Positions 1-8,130 are shown, numbered from the stretch's first letter. The stretch: 64,000 bases of DNA from an uncultured SAR86 cluster bacterium (GCA_943788515.1 CALSQM010000002.1:1-64000); one strand, 5' to 3'. Notes: generated by a model from the sequence alone, not told the origin. Numbers and translations are program-made.

Positions 1-185
1 ATACAAATATCTTTTAACATTTGCATAGAATGCTCATTGAGAGTGACTGTTCTTATACCCTTGTCTAGGGCTGAGAAACTGCTAGCTTTTTCGACAATAA
101 CAGTTTTAATATTATTTTTTTCAAGCCTAAGAGAAATATAATTACCTATTATCCCTCCACCAGAAATAACAATTGGAACTTCCAT
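1..185 (-). CDS. UbiH/UbiF-type FAD-dependent monooxygenase, N-terminal part only
   Basis: The first 61 residues are visible; the rest lies beyond the window edge. The protein opens with an FAD-binding Rossmann strand-turn-helix (IVISGGGIIGNYISLRLE, residues 5-22), then a strand ending in an acidic residue (VIVEK), then the RTVTLNEHS stretch typical of ubiquinone-ring hydroxylases. It starts 3 bases downstream of the pepP stop, so the two form one operon; pepP-ubiH is the E. coli order. Family members hydroxylate the ubiquinone ring with O2 and NAD(P)H. With so little sequence, UbiH, UbiI and UbiF cannot be told apart; the position beside pepP favours UbiH. Confidence 0.75.
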   Translation of the reverse strand, partial: MEVPIVISGGGIIGNYISLRLEKNNIKTVIVEKASSFSALDKGIRTVTLNEHSMQMLKDIC

Positions 186-188
186 AGT

Positions 189-1484
189 CTATGCCATCAA
201 TGATTCTATTTCTTGAGGATTAGATGGCACTTTATCTGTTAGATTAATATTGCCTGAATCTGTTACAAGGATGTCGTCCTCTATTCTTATGCCGATGCCT
301 TTCCATTTGTCATCTACATCCATTGCGCTACTGATATATATACCTGGCTCGATTGTAGTAATCATGCCTGGCTTAAATTTCATAAACTCATCACCCTCCA
401 TGTAATCACCAACATCATGAACATCCAGTCCAAGCCAATGGCCCACTTTATGCATATAAAAGTCCTTGAATGCACCATTTTTATGAAGCTGATTAACATC
501 GCCAGATAGAATACCCAACTCTACAAGACCTTCAGTAATTACTTTTTCTGAAACCATTTGAGGCTCCATTATGCTATTACCAGTTTTTACAGCATCGATT
601 GCAGCAAGATTGGCTTTGAGGACAATATTATAAATTTGTAGTTGTTCATCTGAAAATTTTCCACTTACCGGGAAGGTTCTTGTGATATCAGATGCATACA
701 TTTTGTATTCACATCCTGCGTCTACCAAAATTAAATCTGATGCAGCTAGCTCTTTATCATTTTCAATATAATGCAATACACAAGCGCCCTCACCTCCAGC
801 AACTATAGGAGTGTAAGCTGGAAACCTGCCTCCTCTTTTTGCGAACTCATATAAAAATAGCGCCTCTATTTCCTGCTCATTGTCGCCAGGCTTTATAGAT
901 TTCATGACCTCAATATATGATTCAGCTGAAATTTCACAAGCTCTCTTCATAATATCGATTTCATGCTTATCTTTAATAAGTCTTAAATTTCCTACCATCG
1001 AAGAGCCATCAATAATATCAATTGATTTGCTGTGCCTATCTTTAGAATTTGCTGAGCATGTCCAGTCAATTACTTTCTGATCAAAGCCATTTTTCTTTCC
1101 TATTGAATAAAAAACTTTTTCTAGCCCTTGAAGGATTTCGGGTATTAAAGCATCTGATTTATTATTTTCAAAAGCCTGATCAAAAAGAAAATCATTTATT
1201 GCGCCCTCAGGGCCAGCTCGATAGCCATCCCAGATTTCTTTAAGTTTATCTTTTTCAGGGACAAAGATTATTGAATCAATGCTCTGTCCATTATTAACTA
1301 AAACCATTAGAGAAGAGGGCTCACAGAAGCCAGACAGATAGTAGAAGCTACTTTCCTGTCTTAAATTATAAGATGAGTCAGCGTTTCTATATTGCAAATC
1401 TGCACCGGGGACAATTAAGGCTGAATTCTTAGGTAGGTGTTTTATAAGTGAATCTCTTCTGTTTTTAAAAATTATTTTTTCCAT
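189..1484 (-). CDS. pepP: Xaa-Pro aminopeptidase (M24 family)
   Basis: 431 residues, close to the 441 of E. coli PepP. It removes an N-terminal residue that precedes proline, in the cytosol. The N-terminal aminopeptidase-P domain (about 1-160) is followed by a pita-bread M24 domain. The five dinuclear-metal ligands are all identifiable: D255 (LILVDAG), D266 (ASDITRT), H349 (VGHWLGLDVHD), E379 (TTIEPG) and E402 (IRIEDD). The second active-site histidine H356 is also present. It is followed 3 bases later by a UbiH-type gene, and diverges from the zapA cluster across 64 bases. The ATG at 1484 is the only sensible start. Confidence 0.96.
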   Translation of the reverse strand: MEKIIFKNRRDSLIKHLPKNSALIVPGADLQYRNADSSYNLRQESSFYYLSGFCEPSSLMVLVNNGQSIDSIIFVPEKDKLKEIWDGYRAGPEGAINDFLFDQAFENNKSDALIPEILQGLEKVFYSIGKKNGFDQKVIDWTCSANSKDRHSKSIDIIDGSSMVGNLRLIKDKHEIDIMKRACEISAESYIEVMKSIKPGDNEQEIEALFLYEFAKRGGRFPAYTPIVAGGEGACVLHYIENDKELAASDLILVDAGCEYKMYASDITRTFPVSGKFSDEQLQIYNIVLKANLAAIDAVKTGNSIMEPQMVSEKVITEGLVELGILSGDVNQLHKNGAFKDFYMHKVGHWLGLDVHDVGDYMEGDEFMKFKPGMITTIEPGIYISSAMDVDDKWKGIGIRIEDDILVTDSGNINLTDKVPSNPQEIESLMA

Positions 1485-1548
1485 GCTTTATTTTACTCTT
1501 TTATTAAAGAAACTTTCCAATTCATTCTAGTACAATTAAACTTATACA

Positions 1549-1719
1549 ATGTCAGAAGAAAAAAAATCATCATTATTTGAGCTAGAGGATAAGGTAGATC
1601 TTTTAATAAAAAGATTTGATGAACAAAAAGGAATAATAGATTCTTATGTGCAAAGGGAAAGAGACTGGAAAAAAGATAAGCTCATACTAAATAAAGAAAT
1701 AACTAAACTCAAAAAATAA
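1549..1719 (+). CDS. Small coiled-coil protein upstream of zapA (TIGR02449-like)
   Basis: A 56-residue, highly charged protein (starts MSEEKKSSLFELEDKVDLL) with leucine/isoleucine heptads from about residue 9 to 54, so almost wholly coiled coil. Its TAA stop overlaps the ATG of zapA (TAATG at 1717-1721), implying translational coupling. A short coiled-coil protein directly upstream of zapA is a known gammaproteobacterial arrangement (TIGR02449 family), and the helix pattern resembles the division protein ZapB. A role with ZapA at the Z ring is inference from position and shape; no catalytic motif is visible. Confidence 0.72.
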   Translation: MSEEKKSSLFELEDKVDLLIKRFDEQKGIIDSYVQRERDWKKDKLILNKEITKLKK

Positions 1720-1985
1720 TGTCAGAAATGGAAACGCTATCTTTAAGAATTTTTGGCCGAGATCTGACGTTAGCCTGTCCGCCAGAAGAGAAAGACCAAC
1801 TCATTAGAGCTGCAAAATTATTAAATGATGAGCTTGATGGCATCAGTGATAAGAATAATGCTTTGGTGATAGCTGGTCTAACTATGGCTAGTAAGCTTTT
1901 ATCCAAGCCAACCGAGAATACTGACTCTTCTTTAAATAATAAAGATATCGAAAAGCTAATACAAAAAATAGAGTCTGCTCTCTAA
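1719..1985 (+). CDS. zapA: Cell division protein ZapA
   Basis: 88 residues. The N-terminal globular part (SLRIFGRDLTLACPPEEKDQLIRAAKLLNDE) matches the ZapA pattern of a small beta-alpha head followed by a dimerising coiled coil. ZapA binds and cross-links FtsZ filaments at midcell. The coiled-coil tail is shorter than in E. coli (109 residues). Position supports the call: a coiled-coil mini-gene overlaps its start, and 6S RNA and 5-formyltetrahydrofolate cyclo-ligase follow, the conserved zapA-ssrS-fau order of gammaproteobacteria. Confidence 0.9.
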   Translation: MSEMETLSLRIFGRDLTLACPPEEKDQLIRAAKLLNDELDGISDKNNALVIAGLTMASKLLSKPTENTDSSLNNKDIEKLIQKIESAL

Positions 1986-2024
1986 AAATTAACTTTTACT
2001 TAATACCTATATATTTTATAATTA

Positions 2025-2200
2025 ACTGCATTCTGGTTCATACGCTAATGTGTTAATAAATTTGAACCGATACAATTAAATAGGTGATATTCCTCTAGCA
2101 TTGTTGCGCAGTACCTTTACAGGGAAGCCTGATTTGTTATGAAATTCACCACCTGACCCATCGGTTCAGGTATAGCACATGGCGGTGATTTGGTTTGTTA
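2025..2200 (+). ncRNA. ssrS: 6S RNA (SsrS), regulator of sigma70 RNA polymerase
   Basis: The gap between zapA and 5-FCL folds into the 6S shape. Closing-stem arms are CGCTAATGTG (2043-2052) with CACATGGCG (2176-2184), and GAACCGAT (2064-2071) with its exact complement ATCGGTTC (2160-2167). An inner helix GGTGA..TTC/GAAATTCACC (about 2083-2152) flanks the region expected to form the open-complex-like bubble. The 3' part (CGGTTCAGGTATAGCACATGGCGG) resembles the 3' arm of E. coli 6S RNA, and the location between zapA and 5-FCL is the conserved one. Ends are approximate. 6S RNA binds the sigma70 holoenzyme and down-regulates transcription in stationary phase. Confidence 0.85.
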
Positions 2201-2215
2201 GCCTCGGCACAATTT

Positions 2216-2791
2216 ATGGTGAAAAATAAAATACGAAAATCACTCTTTGAGCAGGGGCAGTCTATTTCTGATTCATCTAAGAGCAATATAAGTTTTTTAA
2301 TCCAAGAAAATGTATTAGAAAAAATCAATACTCATGAAATGCAAAACATTGCCTTATATTTTCCTTTTCGAAATGAAGTCAATACAAATTTGTTAATTCA
2401 AGCTTTTACTAAACTTAAAAAGAATATTTATATTCCAAAAGTAATTGATGACGAAATGATGGCTTTTAATTTGCTGGATGAGCAGCCTAACTTCTTTATA
2501 AATCAATTTGGAATCAAAGAGGTTAAAAGTGAAGATTATGTCAACATAAATGAAATTGATTTAATGTTTATTCCTATGGCAGGAGTTGATCTAAATGGAT
2601 ACAGGCTTGGCTATGGCTCTGGATATTTCGATAGAATTATTGGTTCTATAAATGAGGAGGTATCAAGACCTCTACTGGTTGGGTTGTGTTATCAATACCA
2701 GATTTGTAATATGCATTTTGGAGAAAAACATGACCTTAAATATGATTATGTTTTTTCTGAAAACAATCAGATGATTTCCTACCCTTCATAG
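2216..2791 (+). CDS. 5-formyltetrahydrofolate cyclo-ligase
   Basis: 191 residues from the ATG at 2216. An in-frame TTG at 2195 would lie inside 6S RNA and adds only MLASAQF, so the ATG is preferred. The enzyme converts 5-formyl-THF to 5,10-methenyl-THF using ATP. The diagnostic C-terminal block is present: FIPMAGVDLNGYRLGYGSGYFDR, i.e. the G-x-R-LGYG-x-GY-x-DR signature, and the N-terminal KNKIRKSL basic helix is typical. It lies immediately downstream of 6S RNA, as ygfA (fau) does in E. coli, and is probably cotranscribed with it. Confidence 0.94.
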   Translation: MVKNKIRKSLFEQGQSISDSSKSNISFLIQENVLEKINTHEMQNIALYFPFRNEVNTNLLIQAFTKLKKNIYIPKVIDDEMMAFNLLDEQPNFFINQFGIKEVKSEDYVNINEIDLMFIPMAGVDLNGYRLGYGSGYFDRIIGSINEEVSRPLLVGLCYQYQICNMHFGEKHDLKYDYVFSENNQMISYPS

Positions 2792-2817
2792 ATTAAGATA
2801 ATCTAAATTAAATCTAT

Positions 2818-5103
2818 ATGAAAATAACTTTAGCCTCATTATCGCTTTTACTTGCCTCCACGCTGATTTGGTCAAACTCAATTGTTATTGATGGCTCTCT
2901 TGATGAGCCTGAGTGGAATAATGCATTTGAAATTACAGATTTTTACGAAACATCTCCTTTCACTCTTAAGAAAAATGAACTTCTTACAACGGCTTTAATT
3001 TTCTCAAATAAGGATGGTATATATGTTGGATTTAAGAATTTTCAAAGTAATGATTCTATGTTCTCCAGAAAGACGCTTAGAGATCAAATAAATTCACTTA
3101 GCGATAAAAACTCTATAAATATAGACTTTGATGGTGATGGCAACAAAGCTTTCATTCTTGCTATAAATCTTGGGGACTCGCTTTTCGATGCCATAAAAAC
3201 GCAAGCAGGAGACTTTAAGACAGACTGGGATGGAAATTGGATTGCAAAAACACAAAAATTTGACGGGTATTGGATCTCTGAGTTTTTTATTCCTTGGGAT
3301 GTAACGTTAATGAGACAGCCTGATAGCGATATAAGAAAAATTAATTACACCGCATTACGTTATAGTGCCGAAAATCAGTCATGGGTGAGCAGTGCCGGAA
3401 CAATGGCTAGTAGAAATGACTACTTTCAAGAGTTAGATAGCCTAGAAATACAAAACTATACAAAATCTAAGCTAACTTTTTTTCCATATATATCTTCAAA
3501 TAAAAATTCAGTTACAAACCAAGAAAGATCAGATATTGGGGCTGAAATCTTTTATAGCACTGGAAAAGGTCGTCAAATAAATCTAGCTATCAATCCAGAT
3601 TTTGGGCAAGCTGAGAGTGACGATGTGGTTATTAACTTTTCTGCTCAAGAAACTTTTTACTCAGAAAAAAGAGCATTTTTCAATGAAAACCAATCACTGT
3701 TTAATATTAGTAATTATGATAGATACTCGGTTATAAACACGCGGAGGATTGGAGCTGCTCCCAGCTATAATTGCTCAGAAGAAAGTAATGAAGACGGTTG
3801 CGAGGCAGCTAAAAAAAACTATTCTGATATTGATTTTGCATTAAGACTTACTCAAAAAAGTAATAATAATGAATTTGGAGTATTCGTAGCAAGTGAGGCT
3901 GATGAAGCCTTTTCAGCTGGAAGAGACTATTATGCTCTTCGATCCAGAACAAAGCTTGGAAATAAAACGTTGGGCTTCATGGTAACGAATGTTGAGAATG
4001 AAATGACAGGCGAATCATCAACAGTCAATGTTATTGATTACGTCAATATTCGTTCAAAAAAATTAATTACATATTCAGACCTGTTAGCCTCAGAAAAAAA
4101 TGGTAAAAATGGGCTTGGGTATAGGGCTCAGTTTACATATCTTCCAAATAAACTATCTAACATAAGTGGAAGCCTTCTTTATTTTGAAGACGACTTCGAG
4201 TTGAATGACTTTGGTTATCTGCAAAGAAGGGACTGGATTCATGCTGGTATTGGAGGAAATAAAAAAATAAATGAATTTGATAATAGCTCGATATTAAAAC
4301 AAATAGATTATGGAATTGACCTAAATTATGATGCTGACACAACTGGTAATTCAAATCCAATAGGCATAGATCAAAAAAATTCTTTTAGTTTTAAGGACAA
4401 CTCTAAATTTCAATTAGATTTTAATTTTAGATCTTCTGGGAAAAATACAACTATCACAAGAAAAAATGAAGCCTATCCTTTTATCAAATCAAAAAGAAGA
4501 ATAGGTATTACAGCAGACTTTGAGGCAAAGAACTATTCATTCTGGACATATGACTGGAGAGTTAGCTTCTTTAAGGGAGAGAAAGATAATCAGTGGGATT
4601 CGAATGGGTATGGTCGAAAGTTTTACAAGATAGCAGGTTCAATATTTCCAAATGATAACTTAAGAATTAATGCGCAATATAGGATAAGAAAGGAAAATGA
4701 ATGGCTGATATGGCAGGATAATAATAATCTTGCCTCATATGATTCAAGACAAGATACCTTATCTTTTGATCTAAATTGGTTTAGAAATAATAAACATGAG
4801 ATCAGACTTAAGAGTCAATTTGTTGCTTTGAAAGCAAAAAATCCTATTAGTATTTTTTCAGATGCTAATGGATACCTTTATAAAGGAAATAATGTTGTTA
4901 ATGAGTTCAATACTGGCGTAGCTTCGTTCCAAATTAGATATAAATATGAGCTCGCTCCTTTGTCATATCTATTTTTAGTCTATTCTAAAGGTGGGAGAAT
5001 TTACGACGAGGAAGACGATAGATCTCAATCCGAGTTGTTCAAAGAACCATGGGAAAATCCTAGCGATGAGCTTTTTTCAATTAAATTTAGATTAAAGTAT
5101 TAA
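2818..5103 (+). CDS. DUF5916 family protein with CBM9-like N-terminal domain, probable outer membrane
   Basis: 761 residues. A signal peptide (about 1-20) is followed by a carbohydrate-binding-like domain: DGSLDEPEWNNA is the hallmark opening of CBM9/DUF5916 proteins. Roughly residues 220-761 are rich in alternating hydrophobic/aromatic strands and end in an aromatic-terminated strand (IKFRLKY), as outer-membrane beta-barrels do. A pair of cysteines (CSEESNEDGC, about 319-328) may form a periplasmic disulfide. The family is widespread in marine Bacteroidetes and Gammaproteobacteria; no biochemical function is firmly assigned. A role in glycan or peptide acquisition is only a guess. It is convergent with ilvA, 4 bases apart. 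Confidence 0.8.
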   Translation: MKITLASLSLLLASTLIWSNSIVIDGSLDEPEWNNAFEITDFYETSPFTLKKNELLTTALIFSNKDGIYVGFKNFQSNDSMFSRKTLRDQINSLSDKNSINIDFDGDGNKAFILAINLGDSLFDAIKTQAGDFKTDWDGNWIAKTQKFDGYWISEFFIPWDVTLMRQPDSDIRKINYTALRYSAENQSWVSSAGTMASRNDYFQELDSLEIQNYTKSKLTFFPYISSNKNSVTNQERSDIGAEIFYSTGKGRQINLAINPDFGQAESDDVVINFSAQETFYSEKRAFFNENQSLFNISNYDRYSVINTRRIGAAPSYNCSEESNEDGCEAAKKNYSDIDFALRLTQKSNNNEFGVFVASEADEAFSAGRDYYALRSRTKLGNKTLGFMVTNVENEMTGESSTVNVIDYVNIRSKKLITYSDLLASEKNGKNGLGYRAQFTYLPNKLSNISGSLLYFEDDFELNDFGYLQRRDWIHAGIGGNKKINEFDNSSILKQIDYGIDLNYDADTTGNSNPIGIDQKNSFSFKDNSKFQLDFNFRSSGKNTTITRKNEAYPFIKSKRRIGITADFEAKNYSFWTYDWRVSFFKGEKDNQWDSNGYGRKFYKIAGSIFPNDNLRINAQYRIRKENEWLIWQDNNNLASYDSRQDTLSFDLNWFRNNKHEIRLKSQFVALKAKNPISIFSDANGYLYKGNNVVNEFNTGVASFQIRYKYELAPLSYLFLVYSKGGRIYDEEDDRSQSELFKEPWENPSDELFSIKFRLKY

Positions 5104-5107
5104 TCTT

Positions 5108-6649
5108 TTATTTTAAAAAATCTTTGTATGCCTTGTTGGAGGTTTCTTCTGTAAAAATAGTTCCTGACTTATTTAAATGATTTATTAGCTTATCTTTATC
5201 CTTACTCTCGATGCCAATTAATATCTTTCCAAAAGCTGAGCCTAGATTCCTGTAATGAAATAAGGAAATATTCCATTTATTTCCAAATTTCTCTAGAAAA
5301 TTTAACAGCGCACCTGGCTTCTCAGGAAACTCTCCCCTAAATATTCTTTCATTGTTATGAGAGTCTGAGTCACTATTCCTGCCACCAACCATATGTCTTA
5401 GATGATCATTGGATATTTCATTTCGAGTAAAGTCGCTAAATTTGAAGCCTGCTTTTTTTAATTTGGACTTTAAGGTTTCAAATGATTTTTCAGTTTTAGT
5501 TCTAACACCAACTAAAACATATGCATCACTTAAGCTAGATTTCCTGTAGTTAAACTCTGTAACTTGAGAGCTGCCAAACATCCTTGAGAGCTTAAGAAAA
5601 CTTCCAGGTATCTCTGGGATTTTGATACTTAATATTTTTTCTCTATTTTCACCAATCTCTGATCGCTCAACAATAAAATTAAGTCTTTGGAAATTTACAT
5701 TAGCGCCAGAACTTATAGCAATAAGTTTTTTATTTTTAACTTTTCTTGCGTAGGCTTTTAACCCTGCAAGTGCTAATGCCCCAGCAGGTTCTGACAGAAC
5801 TCTTGTATCTTCAAAGATATCTTTTACTGCGGTGCAGACTTCATCAACACTAACTGTAATGACTTCATCTACGCACTCTTTAATAACATCAAAATTATTT
5901 TTTCCAACCCTTGATACCGCCACTCCATCAGCAAAGAGGCCCACTTCTTTTAAAGTAACTCTTTTATTAGCTTTTACTGCCTCAGCAAGACATGCAGAAT
6001 CCTCAACCTCAACACCAACAATTTTTATTTTCTTATTATTCTGTGCTATCCAGGCAGACACACCAGCTAGAATACCTCCTCCTCCCACTGGAACAAAAAC
6101 AACATCAAAATGATTTTGATCTTCAAGAATTTCTTGACCTATAGTCCCTTGGCCAGCAATTGTTAGAGGGTCGTCAAAAGGATGAACAAAAGACAATTTT
6201 TTTTTCTTTGCAATAGACAGTGCCTCTTTTAAAGCTGCATCTACATTGTCCCCATGCTGGAGTATTTTGGCTCCAAATCTTTTTACATCTTTTATTTTTA
6301 TTTCTGGAGTTGTTATTGGCATAACAATTAGGCAATTAATTTTTAGTTTTTTACATGCACTGGCTACTCCTTGAGCATGATTTCCTGCTGATGCAGCAAT
6401 AACTCCCCTCTTCTTTTCAGCATCCGTTAAATTTACAATCTTGTTATACGCTCCTCTGTTTTTAAAAGAAAATATAGGCTGCAGATCCTCTCTTTTTAAG
6501 AAAACTTTATTCCCCAGCTTTGAAGAAATATTTGGAGCAAATGTTATAGGTGATTTTAATGCTACGTCATAAACAGATGCATCAGGAATAAGTTTTAGGT
6601 ACTTCTGGGAATTCTTAAAAGAACCTGTTTTTTTAATTTTTAGTCTCAA
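5108..6649 (-). CDS. ilvA: Threonine ammonia-lyase, biosynthetic
   Basis: 513 residues, equal to the biosynthetic E. coli enzyme. It deaminates threonine to 2-oxobutanoate, the first step to isoleucine. The PLP lysine is K63 (FSFKNRGAYN); SAGNHAQGVA and the phosphate-binding GGGG loop (VPVGGGGILAG) follow. Two C-terminal ACT-like regulatory domains (about 335-415 and 430-510) indicate the isoleucine-inhibited form rather than the short catabolic TdcB type. The gene diverges from rpiA across 38 bases, so promoters must be packed into or overlap the 5' ends. Confidence 0.96.
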   Translation of the reverse strand: MRLKIKKTGSFKNSQKYLKLIPDASVYDVALKSPITFAPNISSKLGNKVFLKREDLQPIFSFKNRGAYNKIVNLTDAEKKRGVIAASAGNHAQGVASACKKLKINCLIVMPITTPEIKIKDVKRFGAKILQHGDNVDAALKEALSIAKKKKLSFVHPFDDPLTIAGQGTIGQEILEDQNHFDVVFVPVGGGGILAGVSAWIAQNNKKIKIVGVEVEDSACLAEAVKANKRVTLKEVGLFADGVAVSRVGKNNFDVIKECVDEVITVSVDEVCTAVKDIFEDTRVLSEPAGALALAGLKAYARKVKNKKLIAISSGANVNFQRLNFIVERSEIGENREKILSIKIPEIPGSFLKLSRMFGSSQVTEFNYRKSSLSDAYVLVGVRTKTEKSFETLKSKLKKAGFKFSDFTRNEISNDHLRHMVGGRNSDSDSHNNERIFRGEFPEKPGALLNFLEKFGNKWNISLFHYRNLGSAFGKILIGIESKDKDKLINHLNKSGTIFTEETSNKAYKDFLK

Positions 6650-6687
6650 AATAATTAACTACCTATATTTTCTTGTATTATAACTCT

Positions 6688-7326
6688 ATGAGTGGCTCAA
6701 AGATAAATGTTGCTAAACAAGCTATAGAATATATTAAAAATAATCTTCATCCAGAGATGATCTTAGGCATTGGAACCGGTTCAACAGTTAATTTTTTTAT
6801 AGAACAACTGAAGGAATATAGGCACAAATTTGCTGGAGCTGTTTCTAGCTCAGATGCTTCATCAATATTATTAAATGAAAATGGGATCGAAGTCTTTAAC
6901 CTTAATGATGTAATTGATATAGCTTATTACATAGATGGTGCAGATGAGGTGTCTCCTGAAAATTGTCTTATTAAAGGTGGTGGTGGCGCACATACTAGAG
7001 AAAAGATAGTAGCTTCTGCTTCTAACGAGTTTATATGTATAGTTGATCAGTCAAAGATGGTTAATCTCTTGGGAGCTTTTCCACTGCCTATAGAGGTGAT
7101 ACCTGAAAGTAGGAGCCTTGTTGCAAGAAAAATAATCTCGATGGGTGGAATACCGACATATAGAACTGGATTTATAACAGACCAAGGTAATCATATTTTA
7201 GATATCTCTAATATGGATATTTCAAACCCCGCTGCACTGGAAGCTTTGATTAATAATATTCCTGGAGTGGTAGATAATGGAATATTTGCAGCAAACAAAC
7301 CTAAAACTGTATTAGTTTCTAAGTAA
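6688..7326 (+). CDS. rpiA: Ribose-5-phosphate isomerase A
   Basis: 212 residues from the ATG at 6688; an upstream TTG at 6673 would add only five residues and lacks support. RpiA interconverts ribose 5-phosphate and ribulose 5-phosphate. All signature loops are seen: GIGTGSTVNFFI, the DGADE catalytic acid segment, KGGGGAHTREKIVA and VDQSKMV. In E. coli rpiA is also near ilvA-type and small-RNA genes; here it is divergent from ilvA and convergent with the glutathione peroxidase gene, 5 bases away. Confidence 0.96.
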   Translation: MSGSKINVAKQAIEYIKNNLHPEMILGIGTGSTVNFFIEQLKEYRHKFAGAVSSSDASSILLNENGIEVFNLNDVIDIAYYIDGADEVSPENCLIKGGGGAHTREKIVASASNEFICIVDQSKMVNLLGAFPLPIEVIPESRSLVARKIISMGGIPTYRTGFITDQGNHILDISNMDISNPAALEALINNIPGVVDNGIFAANKPKTVLVSK

Positions 7327-7331
7327 TAATT

Positions 7332-7856
7332 TTACAGCAAATCTTCAATAGCTGATATGAGCTCTTTTGAATCAGGCTTTACCTTTGATCCATATGTGGA
7401 TACAACCTTACCCTCTTTTGAGATTAAGTATTTATTAAAGTTCCATGAGGGCGTATAACCTGACTCTGCAATAAGTTTTTTATAAAATGGGTGTGCTTTT
7501 TTTCCTTTGACTTTAGCAGTTGAGAACATAGGAAATTCAACACCGTATTCTGTAGAACAAAATTCTGCAACATCGCTTTCATCAGAGTATTCTTGAAGAA
7601 AATCTCTAGATGGAATTCCAATTACTAGAAAATCATCATCTTTGTAGCTTTCATACAACTTTTGAAGGCCAGCATATTGGTAAGTGTAACCACATCTACT
7701 TGCAACATTCACAACTAGTAAAGCTTTTCCTTCAAACTCGCAAAAGTTTCTTGACTCAGCGGAGTCAAGAACTCTCATGTCAGTGTCCAGAAGATCTGAG
7801 CAAGAAAATGCATTTAGTGTAAAAAACAATAAGCCAAATATATAAAATTTATTCAT
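7332..7856 (-). CDS. Exported glutathione/thioredoxin peroxidase family protein
   Basis: 174 residues. An N-terminal hydrophobic segment (about 1-18, ending AFSCS) looks like a Sec signal, so the enzyme is probably periplasmic or, less likely, a lipoprotein (the lipobox is non-canonical). The peroxidatic residue is cysteine C55 in NVASRCGYT, not selenocysteine. A likely resolving cysteine is C100 (EFCSTEYG), and the active-site Trp is W138 (SWNFNKYLI). The usual FPCNQF block is IPSRDF here, so the conserved catalytic glutamine is absent. It lies downstream of a 28-residue ORF and a hairpin leader on the same strand. Confidence 0.85.
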   Translation of the reverse strand: MNKFYIFGLLFFTLNAFSCSDLLDTDMRVLDSAESRNFCEFEGKALLVVNVASRCGYTYQYAGLQKLYESYKDDDFLVIGIPSRDFLQEYSDESDVAEFCSTEYGVEFPMFSTAKVKGKKAHPFYKKLIAESGYTPSWNFNKYLISKEGKVVSTYGSKVKPDSKELISAIEDLL

Positions 7857-7876
7857 ATAATAATTATATATTAGTA

Positions 7877-7963
7877 TTAAGTTATTGGAGCTATAGCCAT
7901 TACCGATATTACAAAAAAGCTAGCCAAAATGACTGTTTCAAATATTTCCTGATATTTTTTCAT
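7877..7963 (-). CDS. Candidate 28-residue single-pass membrane peptide
   Basis: An ATG at 7963 opens a 28-codon frame ending in TAA at 7877-7879. The product starts MKKYQEIFETVILASFFVIS and continues hydrophobic, giving a short charged N-terminus followed by about 17 non-polar residues: the pattern of a single-TM small protein. AAGG lies 9-12 bases upstream of the ATG as a possible ribosome site. It sits 20 bases upstream of gpx and just downstream of the terminator hairpin at 7982-8008. I do not recognise the family. Evidence for translation is only composition, ribosome site and context. Confidence 0.4.
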   Translation of the reverse strand: MKKYQEIFETVILASFFVISVMAIAPIT

Positions 7964-7981
7964 AAAAAACCTTAAATTTAA

Positions 7982-8008
7982 TAAAAATGGAGGGACTGAG
8001 CCCTCCAT
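7982..8008 (-). terminator. Rho-independent terminator-like hairpin
   Basis: On the minus strand ATGGAGGG (8008-8001) pairs perfectly with CCCTCCAT (7994-7987) around the 6-base loop CTCAGT, and TTTTAT follows. It stands 18 bases in front of a small ORF with no room for another promoter between, so read-through would be needed to express that ORF and gpx from the promoter at 8062-8089. Confidence 0.65.
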
Positions 8009-8055
8009 ATGTTTCAGAGTGTCAGCAAACTAATAGGGGGAGAGGAGTGCTGACT
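7982..8055 (-). ncRNA. Candidate small RNA or attenuator leader with C-rich loop
   Basis: Reading the minus strand from the predicted start near 8055, a perfect 7-bp stem forms (GTCAGCA 8054-8048 with TGCTGAC 8027-8021). It closes a 20-base loop containing CTCCTCTCCCCC. About 12 bases later comes a terminator-like hairpin. The loop segment CTCTCC can pair with the terminator 5' arm GGAGGG (6 bp, one G-U), so an anti-terminator fold is possible. Either this is a roughly 75-nt small RNA with a Shine-Dalgarno-complementary loop, or it is a regulated leader for the 28-residue ORF and gpx. No known riboswitch family was recognised. Confidence 0.5.
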
Positions 8056-8061
8056 CACATT

Positions 8062-8089
8062 ATTATATATATTTATAATTAATTATCAA
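8062..8089 (-). promoter_or_regulatory. Sigma70-type promoter for the hairpin leader
   Basis: On the minus strand TTGATA (8089-8084) and TATAAT (8067-8062) are separated by 16 bases, close to the consensus. Predicted transcription start is about 8055, immediately before the first stem of the leader RNA. Confidence 0.6.
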
Positions 8090-8130
8090 TACTTTTTATA
8101 AAGATATTTTAATATATTTAATAATTGTGA

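Noticed and set aside
6650-6687. Attenuator for ilvA in the gap shared with rpiA
   Set aside because: Only 38 bases, with no run of Ile/Leu/Val codons or terminator stem.
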